A DNA stretch of 64,000 nucleotides from Bacillus pumilus. GTDB lineage: Bacteria; Bacillota; Bacilli; Bacillales; Bacillaceae. How positions within the stretch are numbered: the first letter of the stretch is position 1; every line of letters begins with the position of its first letter. This document shows positions 48,129 through 55,854 of this stretch, in pieces. Location: contig NZ_CP046128.1 in assembly GCF_038738535.1 (NCBI RefSeq), forward strand, positions 682,001 through 746,000, read 5' to 3'. A program made the translations under genes and the position numbers. The notes beneath the pieces were generated by a model. That model searched no databases. It saw only the letters and a program-made list of their open reading frames with translations, and was not told the DNA's origin.

Positions 48129-48236
48129 GTCAAATCCTCCCTTTCACTTGCAGCCTAGATTTACATTAACATGATGCTTCTTTTCATTCAAAACATACGG
48201 TCTTTTTCAAACACATACAAAAAAGCAGCCGCCATC

Positions 48237-48626
48237 TCATAGATGAGGACTACTTTTTTGGAAGGCAACAGAGAGGAGCGGCGGTAGACAGCCAAACAGC
48301 TGATACACGTCCGCATCACGTTCTTTTAACAAATATTCGTTCGCATTTTGCATGGAGGCTTTCATCATATCGCGCGTCACAAAAGGAAAAAGGATATTCA
48401 AGTATGAGGACAACAGGTCTTGTGGATCTTGTTCAATCGACTCGATATCTCCAATGTTAATGATGATTGAAAAGAGATAATCAATGGAGATGCGAAAGTG
48501 CTGTTCAGCAAACAATGTAAGCGGCTTTGCTTTTGCTTCTTCAGGATTCCACTTCTGAAAAAGCTGTTTCACCAAATCACTGACAACCCAAGCATTAAAC
48601 TGCTGCTCCGCTGAAAAGTAATACAT
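48237..48626 (-). CDS. Hypothetical protein
   Basis: 129-aa soluble helical protein, not recognised. Starts MYYFSAEQQFNAWVVSDLVK; later ISIDYLFSIIINIGDIESIE and YLLKERDADVYQLFGCLP. ATG 48626 is chosen because GAGG lies 8 nt upstream; the longer upstream frame encodes an unlikely Cys-rich stretch. A T-flanked imperfect hairpin at about 48219-48257 overlaps its end and probably terminates it. Confidence 0.6.
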   Translation of the reverse strand: MYYFSAEQQFNAWVVSDLVKQLFQKWNPEEAKAKPLTLFAEQHFRISIDYLFSIIINIGDIESIEQDPQDLLSSYLNILFPFVTRDMMKASMQNANEYLLKERDADVYQLFGCLPPLLSVAFQKSSPHL

Positions 48627-48789
48627 CAGCTCTACCTCATTTCTAGCCTCCAGTATAAGAATTGTACAACAAAACAGCAGGGATGAATACAATATTTCAG
48701 AAAATTTAGTCATTTTTACAGGATTTTTGTCAAAAATAAGCCAATAGGCACGGTTAGTACACAATGTAAAATGGATGTGCTCAAGGAAG

Positions 48790-48814
48790 GTTTAATGACA
48801 AAAGTGACGGGTAA
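48790..48814 (+). promoter_or_regulatory. sigma-B promoter of yflT
   Basis: GTTTAA (48790-48795), 13-nt spacer, GGGTAA (48809-48814): an exact sigma-B pattern, 33 nt ahead of the start codon. Confidence 0.85.
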
Positions 48815-48847
48815 AAGATTCGTAAGACGCTAAAGGAGGAATATAAA

Positions 48848-49195
48848 ATGAAACCTGTTGTAAGAGAGTATTCAAATGATGAGACACTTCAAAGAGATGT
48901 AGAGCAATTAAAAGCACTCGGTGTAGCAAGAGAGGACATTTATGTTCTGTCCCATGACGATGATCGTACAGAGCGTATTGCTGGAAATGCAGATGCTAAT
49001 ACGATAGGTCAAAGAGAAGTTGGACTTAAACATGCTGTTGGGAACATCTTTAGTAAAAAGGGCGATGAGCTCCGAAATAAAATCCATGAAATTGGTTTCT
49101 CTAAAGAAGAAGCTGAGAAATTTGAAGAACATTTAGACGAAGGAAAAGTCCTTCTCTTTGTGACAGACCATGAAAAAGTGAAAACTTGGGCATAA
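48848..49195 (+). CDS. yflT: General stress protein YflT (17M family)
   Basis: 115-aa small protein with the DUF1269/GSP17M-type fold: VVREYSNDETLQRDVEQLKA, LGVAREDIYVLSHDDDRTER, and a C-terminal GKVLLFVTDHEK. B. subtilis YflT is induced by heat, salt and ethanol through sigma-B, in accord with the promoter at 48790. AAAGGAGG precedes the ATG, terminator at 49208. Exact role unknown. Confidence 0.88.
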   Translation: MKPVVREYSNDETLQRDVEQLKALGVAREDIYVLSHDDDRTERIAGNADANTIGQREVGLKHAVGNIFSKKGDELRNKIHEIGFSKEEAEKFEEHLDEGKVLLFVTDHEKVKTWA

Positions 49196-49207
49196 ACGCC
49201 AACTGAA

Positions 49208-49240
49208 AAAAGCCTCTTACTTTCGTAAGGGGCTTTTTTT
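49208..49240 (+). terminator. Terminator after yflT
   Basis: AAAAGCCTCTTAC / GTAAGGGGCTTTT with TTTC loop and T run. From here to 49599 the sequence is very AT-rich without a gene. Confidence 0.85.
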
Positions 49241-49599
49241 CATGCCGATATCTCTGAAGGAGAGAACATATCTTTTTTACTATAATAAGAAAAAACAGCA
49301 GATTGGAATAAACAGTAAATCATCTAATTGAAAATACAGATATACCAAAGAAAATGATCGGAAATGAGAAAAGAATAGTAAAAATTTCACAAAAATCCAT
49401 TCGGGAAATAATCATTGTATCTTTCGATTTTGTTTCAAAATGTAATAAAAATCTTGTGTAATTTAGTAGATAAATTTCTTAGTTCTATTGGTTTATGTTG
49501 TATTTTTGTGTAGAAATAAGTGTTTTGAGGTCAAAAAACCACGAAAAATACCTGTATTTTCAATTAGAAAATTCATTTTAATGTTTAGGAAATAATTTG

Positions 49600-49628
49600 T
49601 TGACAAAATAATCTAAAAACAATATATT
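49600..49628 (+). promoter_or_regulatory. Strong sigma-A promoter of the tox-like cluster
   Basis: TTGACA (49600-49605), exactly 17 nt, TATATT (49623-49628). Transcription would start near 49635 and give a leader of about 300 nt before the 22-codon ORF. No other promoter of comparable quality was seen between yflT and the methyltransferase gene. Confidence 0.7.
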
Positions 49629-49634
49629 TGGCTT

Positions 49635-49940
49635 ATTCCAATCATTGTGGAAGTAGTTGTTAAATATCTGATGAGTTTATTCAAGGCACATTCTAGTGAG
49701 AGGTGGTGTCATAAAACCAAGGTACAAGCGCTTTTAAGAGAAAAAGCTTGCTTGGAATATTTCTACTAAAACATAAGAAAACGGTCTTTTACAATGGTAG
49801 CCGATCTAAACAGTAGATTGACCTTTCTACTATGATCCCTTTGCAAGAGATATTCAAAAGACGTTATGTTCTTGTCTAAGAGAGAAAGCGGTTTCAATAA
49901 AGGCTGTGAGTTGATCGAACGGTGAAGGAGGTGAACTCAT
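49635..49940 (+). ncRNA. Structured 5' leader of the tox-like operon
   Basis: Predicted transcribed leader with local hairpins: CCAAG (49717-49721) and CAAGC (49725-49729) pair with GCTTGCTTGG (49746-49755); AGTAGA (49812-49817) pairs with TCTACT (49826-49831). A CTAGTGAGAGGTGG element (49693-49706) recurs in the toxA-toxB spacer. It does not match any riboswitch consensus I know. Existence as RNA is inferred from the promoter and folds. Confidence 0.45.
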
Positions 49941-50009
49941 ATGAAAAAAAGAGACAATAAGCTGAGGCGCTGCAGCTCTCAAATGGCTGCATATGAGGAT
50001 GCATGCTGA
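49941..50009 (+). CDS. 22-aa leader peptide
   Basis: ATG 49941 is preceded by a near-perfect AAGGAGGTGA (49925-49934). The 22-residue product begins MKKRDNKLRR, continues CSSQM and ends AAYEDAC; basic at the front, two Cys. The TGA stop (50007-50009) lies within the 5' arm of a terminator-like hairpin, so a ribosome finishing or stalling on this ORF would alter folding. This arrangement is that of translational/transcriptional attenuation leaders ahead of resistance and biosynthesis genes. No database match is claimed. Confidence 0.6.
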   Translation: MKKRDNKLRRCSSQMAAYEDAC

Positions 50010-50051
50010 AAAAGAAGAGTGAACATGTGGGATGCTACTCTCCTTTTTCAG
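50006..50051 (+). terminator. Attenuator hairpin ahead of the methyltransferase gene
   Basis: 50006-50020 (CTGAAAAAGAAGAGT) pairs with 50037-50051 (ACTCTCCTTTTTCAG), 14 of 15 positions. The inner stem GAAGAGT/ACTCTCC followed by TTTTT acts as an intrinsic terminator in the sense direction. Its left arm contains the stop codon of the leader ORF. 50052-50143 holds nothing else I can identify. Confidence 0.6.
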
Positions 50052-50157
50052 AAAACAGATTTTCCTAAAAAATCCATCTTTCATTTTAACATAAGGTTTT
50101 TGGCTTGAAAATGACCTTTGCCCGAAAAGTCGATTTTGAATAGAAGGAGGTCCTGTG

Positions 50158-50814
50158 ATGAAAAAAGCTTTATACCATGAAGACAGTGGGTTGTATCTAG
50201 AAAAAATGCGTATGGCATTTCAAGAACATTATGAGAAAAGAACAGATATGTGGTCTACTGATCCATCCTTAACAGATGCAGCCGTGATGTCATTAAAGGC
50301 ATGGCATTCACGGGAAAAGAATGCACTTGCTTCTGTGCTCGATATCGGGTGCGGGAACGGCCGGGCACTTGAACATTTAAGGGGGCTTTCTGCATATGTC
50401 GGTATCGACCTGTATGAGCATGAGGAGTGGGAAGGATTACAGAAAAGAGAAACGGTTCCTGTCCATTTTGTTCATCAAGATTTTATGTCCTGGTCGATGG
50501 ATCAGGGACGCGGGATGCAGTTTGATTTAATTTTAGATCATGGCTGCTTTCATCACCAGCATCCTGATGATCATGAGCGTTATTTAAAACAGGTCTCCTC
50601 TTTGCTTCATGAAGGCGGCGTCTTCTCACTTGTTGTATGGGGAGAAGAGTGGAGAACAGGGTTGATCGGAGAAGATGGCCGTTTCCACTTTTCATTTTCA
50701 GACTCTCAGCTTGGAGAAAGAATTTGTTCATCAGGTCTGGAGCTTGTATCGATTACACCATTAAAAGCAAAGGCCGGCATTAGCCAGCATCATGTCATTG
50801 CCGTCAAAATCTAG
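50158..50814 (+). CDS. toxA: SAM-dependent methyltransferase, ToxA-like
   Basis: 218-aa class I methyltransferase. SAM motif I is LDIGCGNGRALEHLRG (residues about 61-76), motif II VGIDLYEHEEW, then DLILDHGCFHHQHPDDHERY and the post-I core VSSLLHEGGVFSLVVWGEEW. By its place in a toxoflavin-type gene set it should be the N-methyltransferase acting last, on 1,6-didemethyltoxoflavin and reumycin; this is inference from the Burkholderia ToxA role. ATG 50158 has AAGGAGG spaced 7 nt away; GTG 50155 is too close. A 22-codon leader ORF and terminator precede it. Confidence 0.75.
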   Translation: MKKALYHEDSGLYLEKMRMAFQEHYEKRTDMWSTDPSLTDAAVMSLKAWHSREKNALASVLDIGCGNGRALEHLRGLSAYVGIDLYEHEEWEGLQKRETVPVHFVHQDFMSWSMDQGRGMQFDLILDHGCFHHQHPDDHERYLKQVSSLLHEGGVFSLVVWGEEWRTGLIGEDGRFHFSFSDSQLGERICSSGLELVSITPLKAKAGISQHHVIAVKI

Positions 50815-51155
50815 TACAAAGGTGATCACTCAAACCTAGCAGAGGTGTTCATTCTAATAAAGAGCATGCATCATGTAAGAATCGAAAGGCGTTAACATCG
50901 TATGAACCAAGATTTCTGCTCCTTTGTACTGGACAAGACCTAGATTGAAACATTGCTAGAAGAGGTGGAACGGAAACATTTTTGCGAAAATCAAGGTCTG
51001 AACGATGAGAGGCATCGCACATCTATATTCTTCTTTTTAGGCATGAGTGCCGCTTGAAATAGGAGCACACATGTTAAGTAAGGGAGTGCGGACACATATT
51101 CATCACTCCATCACTGCGCTATGAGAGTCGATTTGGGTGCAGCGATGAATAGGGG
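50813..51155 (+). ncRNA. Structured 349-nt spacer between toxA- and toxB-like genes
   Basis: No ORF is credible here, but folding is extensive: AGTACAAAGG (50813-50822) with CCTTTGTACT (50921-50930); AGCAGA (50838-50843) with TCTGCT (50915-50920), coaxial with the former; GTTCAT (50847-50852) with ATGAAC (50902-50907); AGACCT..GATT with AATC..AGGTCT (about 50936-50999); CGATG/CATCG; GGCA/TGCC; GGAGTG/CACTCC; and ATTCATC with GATGAAT just before the GGGGGG ribosome site of toxB. The nested first domain resembles an aptamer. The function is unknown; regulation of toxB by RNA is a hypothesis. Confidence 0.45.
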
Positions 51156-51163
51156 GGAGACAA

Positions 51164-51889
51164 ATGAACAAGTTTGTAGATGAATTACAATCAATGATTC
51201 ATCATTTTACCTTTCAAGAAAAAAACTATTTGCTCGTGGGGCCAGTGAACCTGCCGATCTCCATTCAACATGAAGAAGTGCCATTTAAATGGTATGCCTT
51301 CGCACCTGTTGAAGGGGAGACAAAACCAACGATCGAATCTATTGTCCAAATGAGTACCGCGCAGCAAACCTTTTCCTCTTGTCTCTTATTTGGCGACTTT
51401 GAAAATGAGGTGCCGCCGCTAGTGCGAATTCATAGTGTCTGCCAAACAGGGGATGTGTTTGGGTCACTGAAATGTGACTGCGGTCCACAGCTTGCGTTAT
51501 CGCTGAAGAAAATCACCGATTACGGTAAAGGCATGCTCGTATATATGGCCAATCAAGAAGGGCGGTCAATTGGGCTGATGGCGAAAGCATTGACGTATAA
51601 ATTACAGGAAATGAAGCTGGATACATTTGAAGCCAACCGCCTAATCGGGTGCGGAGATGATGACCGGCATTACGAGGAGGCAGCGGCTGTTCTGCACTAT
51701 TTAAACAAAGGGAAACCAATGCACCTCCTAACGAACAATCCAGATAAAGTCGATTCCATTGCTGCCTACGGTCTTCCTGTTTTGCGGTTTGATCATACGG
51801 TCGAAGCCTCTCTCTATAATGAAGCCTATTTAAAGGCAAAAGCAGCCTCGGGGCATATGGTCGATGAGAAAAAATTAATTAATCAGTAG
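51164..51889 (+). CDS. toxB: GTP cyclohydrolase II, ToxB-like
   Basis: 241-aa RibA-type enzyme opening GTP to 2,5-diamino-6-ribosylamino-4-pyrimidinone 5'-phosphate, the first step of both riboflavin and toxoflavin. Zinc ligands are in VCQTGDVFGSLKCDC (Cys-x10-Cys-x-Cys); catalysis and GTP binding by GRSIGLMAKALTYKLQ, DTFEANRLIGCGDDDRHY. The length exceeds plain RibA by an N-terminal domain (residues 1-85) with no family I can name. It is separate from the expected riboflavin operon, and its neighbours (methyltransferase, FGE-fold, WD40, RibD) indicate a specialised pathway. GGGGGGAG precedes the ATG. Confidence 0.82.
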   Translation: MNKFVDELQSMIHHFTFQEKNYLLVGPVNLPISIQHEEVPFKWYAFAPVEGETKPTIESIVQMSTAQQTFSSCLLFGDFENEVPPLVRIHSVCQTGDVFGSLKCDCGPQLALSLKKITDYGKGMLVYMANQEGRSIGLMAKALTYKLQEMKLDTFEANRLIGCGDDDRHYEEAAAVLHYLNKGKPMHLLTNNPDKVDSIAAYGLPVLRFDHTVEASLYNEAYLKAKAASGHMVDEKKLINQ

Positions 51890-51922
51890 ATGAGTTTACT
51901 TTAAAGAAGGCGGGAGAAAAGC

Positions 51923-52726
51923 GTGAAACCAGAAATCAATTGGATTCAAATCCCAAGCGGCTATGCAACGATTGGAAGTAATGAAGAAGATATGAAAAAG
52001 GCATCAGAATTCTGGAAGGACAAGCTTCTCAATCCAACCTACGGCCGTGAGAAAAAATTTCAAAAATGGCTGTACAAAGAATTTCCATCCTATCAGCCGT
52101 ATATCAATGAATTTTTTATTTCAGATACGGTCGTCACCAATGAATGGTATCAAAGCTACTGTGATGAAACAGGCCAGGCGTACCCGGAGAGCTTAACGAA
52201 TCAAGAGCTTGGTGGCGGGAAAGATCATCCGGCTTGGGGCATGGATATCGAGGAAGCCTTCTCGTTCTGCCAGTGGCTGAGCGGGAAACTTGGGATAGAC
52301 GTGTCGATTCCTACTGAAGAAGAATGGGAATATGCTGCCCGGGGAAATACGAGAAATCAATACCCGTGGGGAGATGAGTTTGATCCTTCTTTATGTAATA
52401 CGTTCGAATCAAATATTGAAAAAACGACGCCTGTCCGTCAATACAAAAAGGGCAGATCCTTATTTGGTCTTTATGATATGGGGGGCAACGTCGAGGAATG
52501 GGTCAACACCAAATATCATGTATACGAAGGCGGCATCGAGGTCGTAGATGATTTAACGGAGACGCTTGGCAGTGATTACTACATTTTAAAAGGCGGCTCC
52601 TTTGCAAGAGGCGGAGATTTATGCAGAGTCGCCAGAAGACACGGGAAGCATCCAGATCCCGTTTTTCGATTTACTGGCTTTCGTGTAGTGACTCGTCAAA
52701 AACAACATATAAAGGTGGGAGTGTAA
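51923..52726 (+). CDS. toxD: FGE/sulfatase-modifying-factor domain protein, ToxD-like
   Basis: 267-aa single-domain SUMF1/FGE-fold protein. IPSGYATIGSNEEDMKKASE at the start, HPAWGMDIEEAFSFCQWLSG, PTEEEWEYAARG, YPWGDEFD, FGLYDMGGNVEEW and FRFTGFRVV at the end are in the canonical order. In genuine FGE two Cys oxidise sulfatase Cys; here Cys are at CQWLSG, SLCNTF and LCRVARR, so whether it uses copper/Cys chemistry is open. Toxoflavin clusters of Burkholderia include such a protein (ToxD). GTG 51923 with AAGGCGGGAG upstream; toxC follows 4 nt after the stop. Confidence 0.75.
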   Translation: MKPEINWIQIPSGYATIGSNEEDMKKASEFWKDKLLNPTYGREKKFQKWLYKEFPSYQPYINEFFISDTVVTNEWYQSYCDETGQAYPESLTNQELGGGKDHPAWGMDIEEAFSFCQWLSGKLGIDVSIPTEEEWEYAARGNTRNQYPWGDEFDPSLCNTFESNIEKTTPVRQYKKGRSLFGLYDMGGNVEEWVNTKYHVYEGGIEVVDDLTETLGSDYYILKGGSFARGGDLCRVARRHGKHPDPVFRFTGFRVVTRQKQHIKVGV

Positions 52727-52730
52727 AATC

Positions 52731-54488
52731 ATGCATAGAGGACCGATTACATCTGTTTTATCAACTCAGCAGGACCAAATTGTTTACACTGGCGGCTATG
52801 ACCGTTGTATTTATAAGTGGAACCGGGCAACAGGAGAAGGAACGTTTATTGGAAGTCACGAGCATATCATTAACTCTTTATCTCTTTCTGAAAACGGAAA
52901 GTATTTAGCGAGTGCATCGTCAGACTACACCATTCAATTGTATGATACAGGCACTCATACTCGAATTCGCACCCTGTTTGGTCATGCGGATGATGTAGAA
53001 GCCGTCGCCTTTGCCAAACAGGATACCTTACTAGTATCGGTGTCTAGAGATAGAAGGTGCTTAGTGTGGGATATCGAAACAGGAGCTATTTTAAGAGAAT
53101 TCCATGGACATAGCAAAGATGTATTAGCTGTATGGATACATGGCGATAAAGCTTATACAACAGGTGATGATGGCTACGTTCTTGTATGGCTGTATGATAC
53201 AGGAGAAATTGTAGGGGAAATTGGTCCGTTTGATTATGAGCTGGACACAATCAGCGGCAGCAATCAAAAAGAAGTGTTCGCTCTTGGCAGAGACGATGGC
53301 ACCGTCATTATTTATGATGCGGTTACTTTACAGGAGAAAAAAATCATTAAAGCCCATTTACAGGGCGTCAAGCGGGTGAACTTTTCTCCAAGCGGCAATT
53401 ACTTGCTGACAGCAGGCTATGACCATTTAATTAAGCTGTGGAATTATGAAACAGGGGATTTAGTCGATACGTTGCTGCCTCATAAATATCAGTGGGAGCG
53501 CTCGCTTGTCTGGACGGAGGATGAGAAATCGATCCTAGGAGCCAGCTTTGGAAAAACGTATTGTGAATGGTCTATTGAAAAGGGAAAAGTTGTATCAGAT
53601 GAGATTGAAATGGCGACACCATCTATTAATGATATTGCGCTGACTGATGCGGGAGATATCATCACAGCATCAGATGACGGAAAATTCAGAAAGAACGGGA
53701 TTGAAATCGCTAAATCGACAGGCGTTTTAACAAATGGAGTGGCCGTCGCACGAGATGGAAGCTATTATGCGTGGGGAGATCATGCAAGTCAGGTGCATAT
53801 TGTTCATGAATCATTACAGCAAATGGTTTCGTTTGATCTCAACACAGGGCCGGTCAACAGTGTGTATTTCCACGAGGAGGATCGGCAATTCTATATTGGA
53901 ACTTACGGCGGTTATGTACATGTCATTTCGACAGAACATTTAAAGGAAATTGGCCGTTCCAAAGCACACGATTGTGCTGTTAAAGCATTAAAAGTAGAAG
54001 GAGATCATATCATCACAGCCGCGGTAGAAGGAACCATCTGTCTTTTAGATAAGAAGAGCTTGTCTTTAAAAGCGAAATATATCGGAGCGACAGAGCTGTT
54101 AAATGATGTATTCATTGATAGTAAAAGAGATCGTATTGCCATTGTCAGCCGTGACAAGAATGTGAGATTGTTTGATTTGCATACAGGAAGAATTTTAGAC
54201 CAGCATAATGAACACCAGTATTCTATTAAATCTGTCTCTGTCACAGACTCTGGCTATATTGTGAGCGGAGATTATTGGGGCTATATCGTTGTGTGGAATC
54301 CAGAGCTGGAGTTCAATACCGGCCCAATTAGAATTGCCAAGAATGGGATTAGTGCCATCAGACAATTAGACAATGATGTATACGCAAGCTCATATGACGG
54401 CGGGATTTATCATATTCGAGAAGATGGCACACATACTGAAGTACTGCGCTTATTTGAACAATTTCCGAAAGAAGTAATCTCTCATTAA
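52731..54488 (+). CDS. toxC: WD40-repeat protein, ToxC-like
   Basis: 585-aa protein composed of some 12-14 WD40 blades, i.e. probably two propellers. Clear repeats: GSHEHIINSLSLSENGKYLA/YTIQLYD, FGHADDVEAVAFAKQDTLLV/RRCLVWD, HGHSKDVLAVWIHGDKAYT/YVLVWL, KAHLQGVKRVNFSPSGNYLL/HLIKLWN, KAHDCAVKALKVEGDHII, and NEHQYSIKSVSVTDSGYIV/YIVVWN. No signal peptide. WD40 proteins are rare in Bacillus; their presence in the toxoflavin set (ToxC) suggests a scaffold for the pathway enzymes. Start overlaps the toxD end by ribosome site AGGTGGGAG. Confidence 0.8.
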   Translation: MHRGPITSVLSTQQDQIVYTGGYDRCIYKWNRATGEGTFIGSHEHIINSLSLSENGKYLASASSDYTIQLYDTGTHTRIRTLFGHADDVEAVAFAKQDTLLVSVSRDRRCLVWDIETGAILREFHGHSKDVLAVWIHGDKAYTTGDDGYVLVWLYDTGEIVGEIGPFDYELDTISGSNQKEVFALGRDDGTVIIYDAVTLQEKKIIKAHLQGVKRVNFSPSGNYLLTAGYDHLIKLWNYETGDLVDTLLPHKYQWERSLVWTEDEKSILGASFGKTYCEWSIEKGKVVSDEIEMATPSINDIALTDAGDIITASDDGKFRKNGIEIAKSTGVLTNGVAVARDGSYYAWGDHASQVHIVHESLQQMVSFDLNTGPVNSVYFHEEDRQFYIGTYGGYVHVISTEHLKEIGRSKAHDCAVKALKVEGDHIITAAVEGTICLLDKKSLSLKAKYIGATELLNDVFIDSKRDRIAIVSRDKNVRLFDLHTGRILDQHNEHQYSIKSVSVTDSGYIVSGDYWGYIVVWNPELEFNTGPIRIAKNGISAIRQLDNDVYASSYDGGIYHIREDGTHTEVLRLFEQFPKEVISH

Positions 54489-54515
54489 GAAAAAGAATGT
54501 AAGCGGGGGATTCTC

Positions 54516-54701
54516 ATGATAAGTGTTTGCAAGGAACATATGAAAAAAGGCTTGACTGTACTCAATTGTCCGCATGTGCTCCTCATTAATAAATATGAAT
54601 TACGCAAATGCTGTTTTTGTAAACAACGAGCATCATATAAACTTTTTTATTCCTTGCCTTACTATGATCGATCTGAAAAGAAACGGATGGAAAAAATATG
54701 A
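54516..54701 (+). CDS. Small CxxH/CxxC zinc-binding protein
   Basis: 61-aa protein, MISVCKEHMKKGLTVLNCPH then VLLINKYELRKCCFCKQRAS and YKLFYSLPYYDRSEKK. The Cys-x2-His (CKEH) and Cys-x2-Cys (CCFC) pairs match the CxxH/CxxC small family (YyzF-like) of Bacillus. CGGGGGA precedes ATG 54516. It lies 27 nt after the WD40 gene within the cluster, which is an unusual location for this family, and is followed by a terminator-like hairpin. Role unknown. Confidence 0.65.
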   Translation: MISVCKEHMKKGLTVLNCPHVLLINKYELRKCCFCKQRASYKLFYSLPYYDRSEKKRMEKI

Positions 54702-54706
54702 GAATA

Positions 54707-54740
54707 GAACTCCTTCATTTCCTGAAGGAGTTCTTTCCCT
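54707..54740 (+). terminator. Intra-cluster terminator before toxE
   Basis: GAACTCCTTCA (54707-54717) / TGAAGGAGTTC (54723-54733), then TTTCCCTT. It should reduce readthrough into the RibD-like gene. Confidence 0.6.
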
Positions 54741-54764
54741 TGAAAGAGAAGAAAGGAGACTCAC

Positions 54765-55847
54765 ATGAAAGACGATGTTTTTTATATGAAGCTGGCGATT
54801 GCCAACGCAAAGGCAATGAAAGGGCAAACCTCCCCAAACCCGCTTGTCGGTGCAGTCATTGTACAGCAAGGTGAGATTGTTGGGATTGGTGCTCACATGA
54901 AGGCGGGCGAACCTCATGCTGAAATTCATGCGCTGCAAATGGCAGGGGAAAAGGCAAAGGGAGCTGACATGTATGTGACGCTTGAACCTTGTTCGCATCA
55001 TGGGAAAACGGGTCCTTGCACGGAAGCCATTATCAAAAGTGGTGTGAAACGTGTAGTCATTGCGACGCAAGACCCAAATCCGCTTGTCGCAGGTAAGGGG
55101 GTTACCATGTTGAAACAAGCAGGGATCGAAGTAGATGAAGGAATATGTAAACAGGAGGCGGACGGCTTAAATGTGCCTTTTTTTCATTTCATTCAATCAG
55201 ACCTTCCTTACGTCATATTAAAATCAGCCATTTCGTTAGACGGGAAAATTGCAACATCTCATCTTGAAAGCAAATGGATCACAGGAACAGAAGCGAGGAA
55301 AGAAGTGCAGCAATTTCGTCAAGAAGCCGATGCTGTGATAACAGGCGTCGACACGATTATTCAAGATGATGCAGGTCTTATTGTGAAAGATTCAATGGCG
55401 ACCCAGCCCATTCGTGTCATTTTAGATTCCACATTAAGGATTCCGCTTCATGCGAAATGTTTAACAGATCATATGACGGAAACCATTATTTGCACCTCGC
55501 ACATGTATGATCAGAAAAAGTATGAACAGCTGGTAGATAAAGGGCATCAAGTCTATGTCACAAGCGGAGAGCAGCGGACAAATATTCATGACGTGTTACG
55601 AATGCTGAAGGAACGTTCTGTCATGTCAGTTCTCGTTGAAGCAGGAGGAAATGTGAGTGCGTCCTTTTTAGAAGAATCACTAGTCAATGAAGCCGTCATT
55701 TATATGGCACCTTTATTAATCGGTGGAAAACATGCACCTACTTTTTTTGAAGGAGAAGGGGTGAAAAAACTAAAAGAAGCGATCCGTCCAGCAGATATTG
55801 AATATAGTATGGTTGGAAAAGATATCAAAATGACAATAAAATTCTAA
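54765..55847 (+). CDS. toxE: RibD-like deaminase/reductase, ToxE-like
   Basis: 360-aa bifunctional protein. Residues 1-145 are a pyrimidine deaminase: NPLVGAVIVQQGEIVGIGAH, HAEIHALQMAGE (catalytic His-Ala-Glu) and EPCSHHGKTGPCTEAI (zinc Cys). Residues 150-360 are the reductase: LKSAISLDGKIATSHLESKW, ITGTEARKEVQQFRQEADAV, EAGGNVSASFLEE. It should process the GTP-derived pyrimidine as RibD does. In this context it is the ToxE counterpart. GAAAGGAG precedes the ATG. Confidence 0.82.
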   Translation: MKDDVFYMKLAIANAKAMKGQTSPNPLVGAVIVQQGEIVGIGAHMKAGEPHAEIHALQMAGEKAKGADMYVTLEPCSHHGKTGPCTEAIIKSGVKRVVIATQDPNPLVAGKGVTMLKQAGIEVDEGICKQEADGLNVPFFHFIQSDLPYVILKSAISLDGKIATSHLESKWITGTEARKEVQQFRQEADAVITGVDTIIQDDAGLIVKDSMATQPIRVILDSTLRIPLHAKCLTDHMTETIICTSHMYDQKKYEQLVDKGHQVYVTSGEQRTNIHDVLRMLKERSVMSVLVEAGGNVSASFLEESLVNEAVIYMAPLLIGGKHAPTFFEGEGVKKLKEAIRPADIEYSMVGKDIKMTIKF

Positions 55848-55854
55848 TAAATGT

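Noticed and set aside
49690..49730. GAGAGGTGG resembling the S-box (SAM riboswitch) core
   Set aside because: The following GGA..GATGAAACC core and the rest of the S-box are absent.
50956..51000. GGTGGAACGG resembling a T-box
   Set aside because: The invariant ACCGCG part and the terminator/antiterminator pair typical of T-boxes are missing, and the downstream gene is not amino-acid related.
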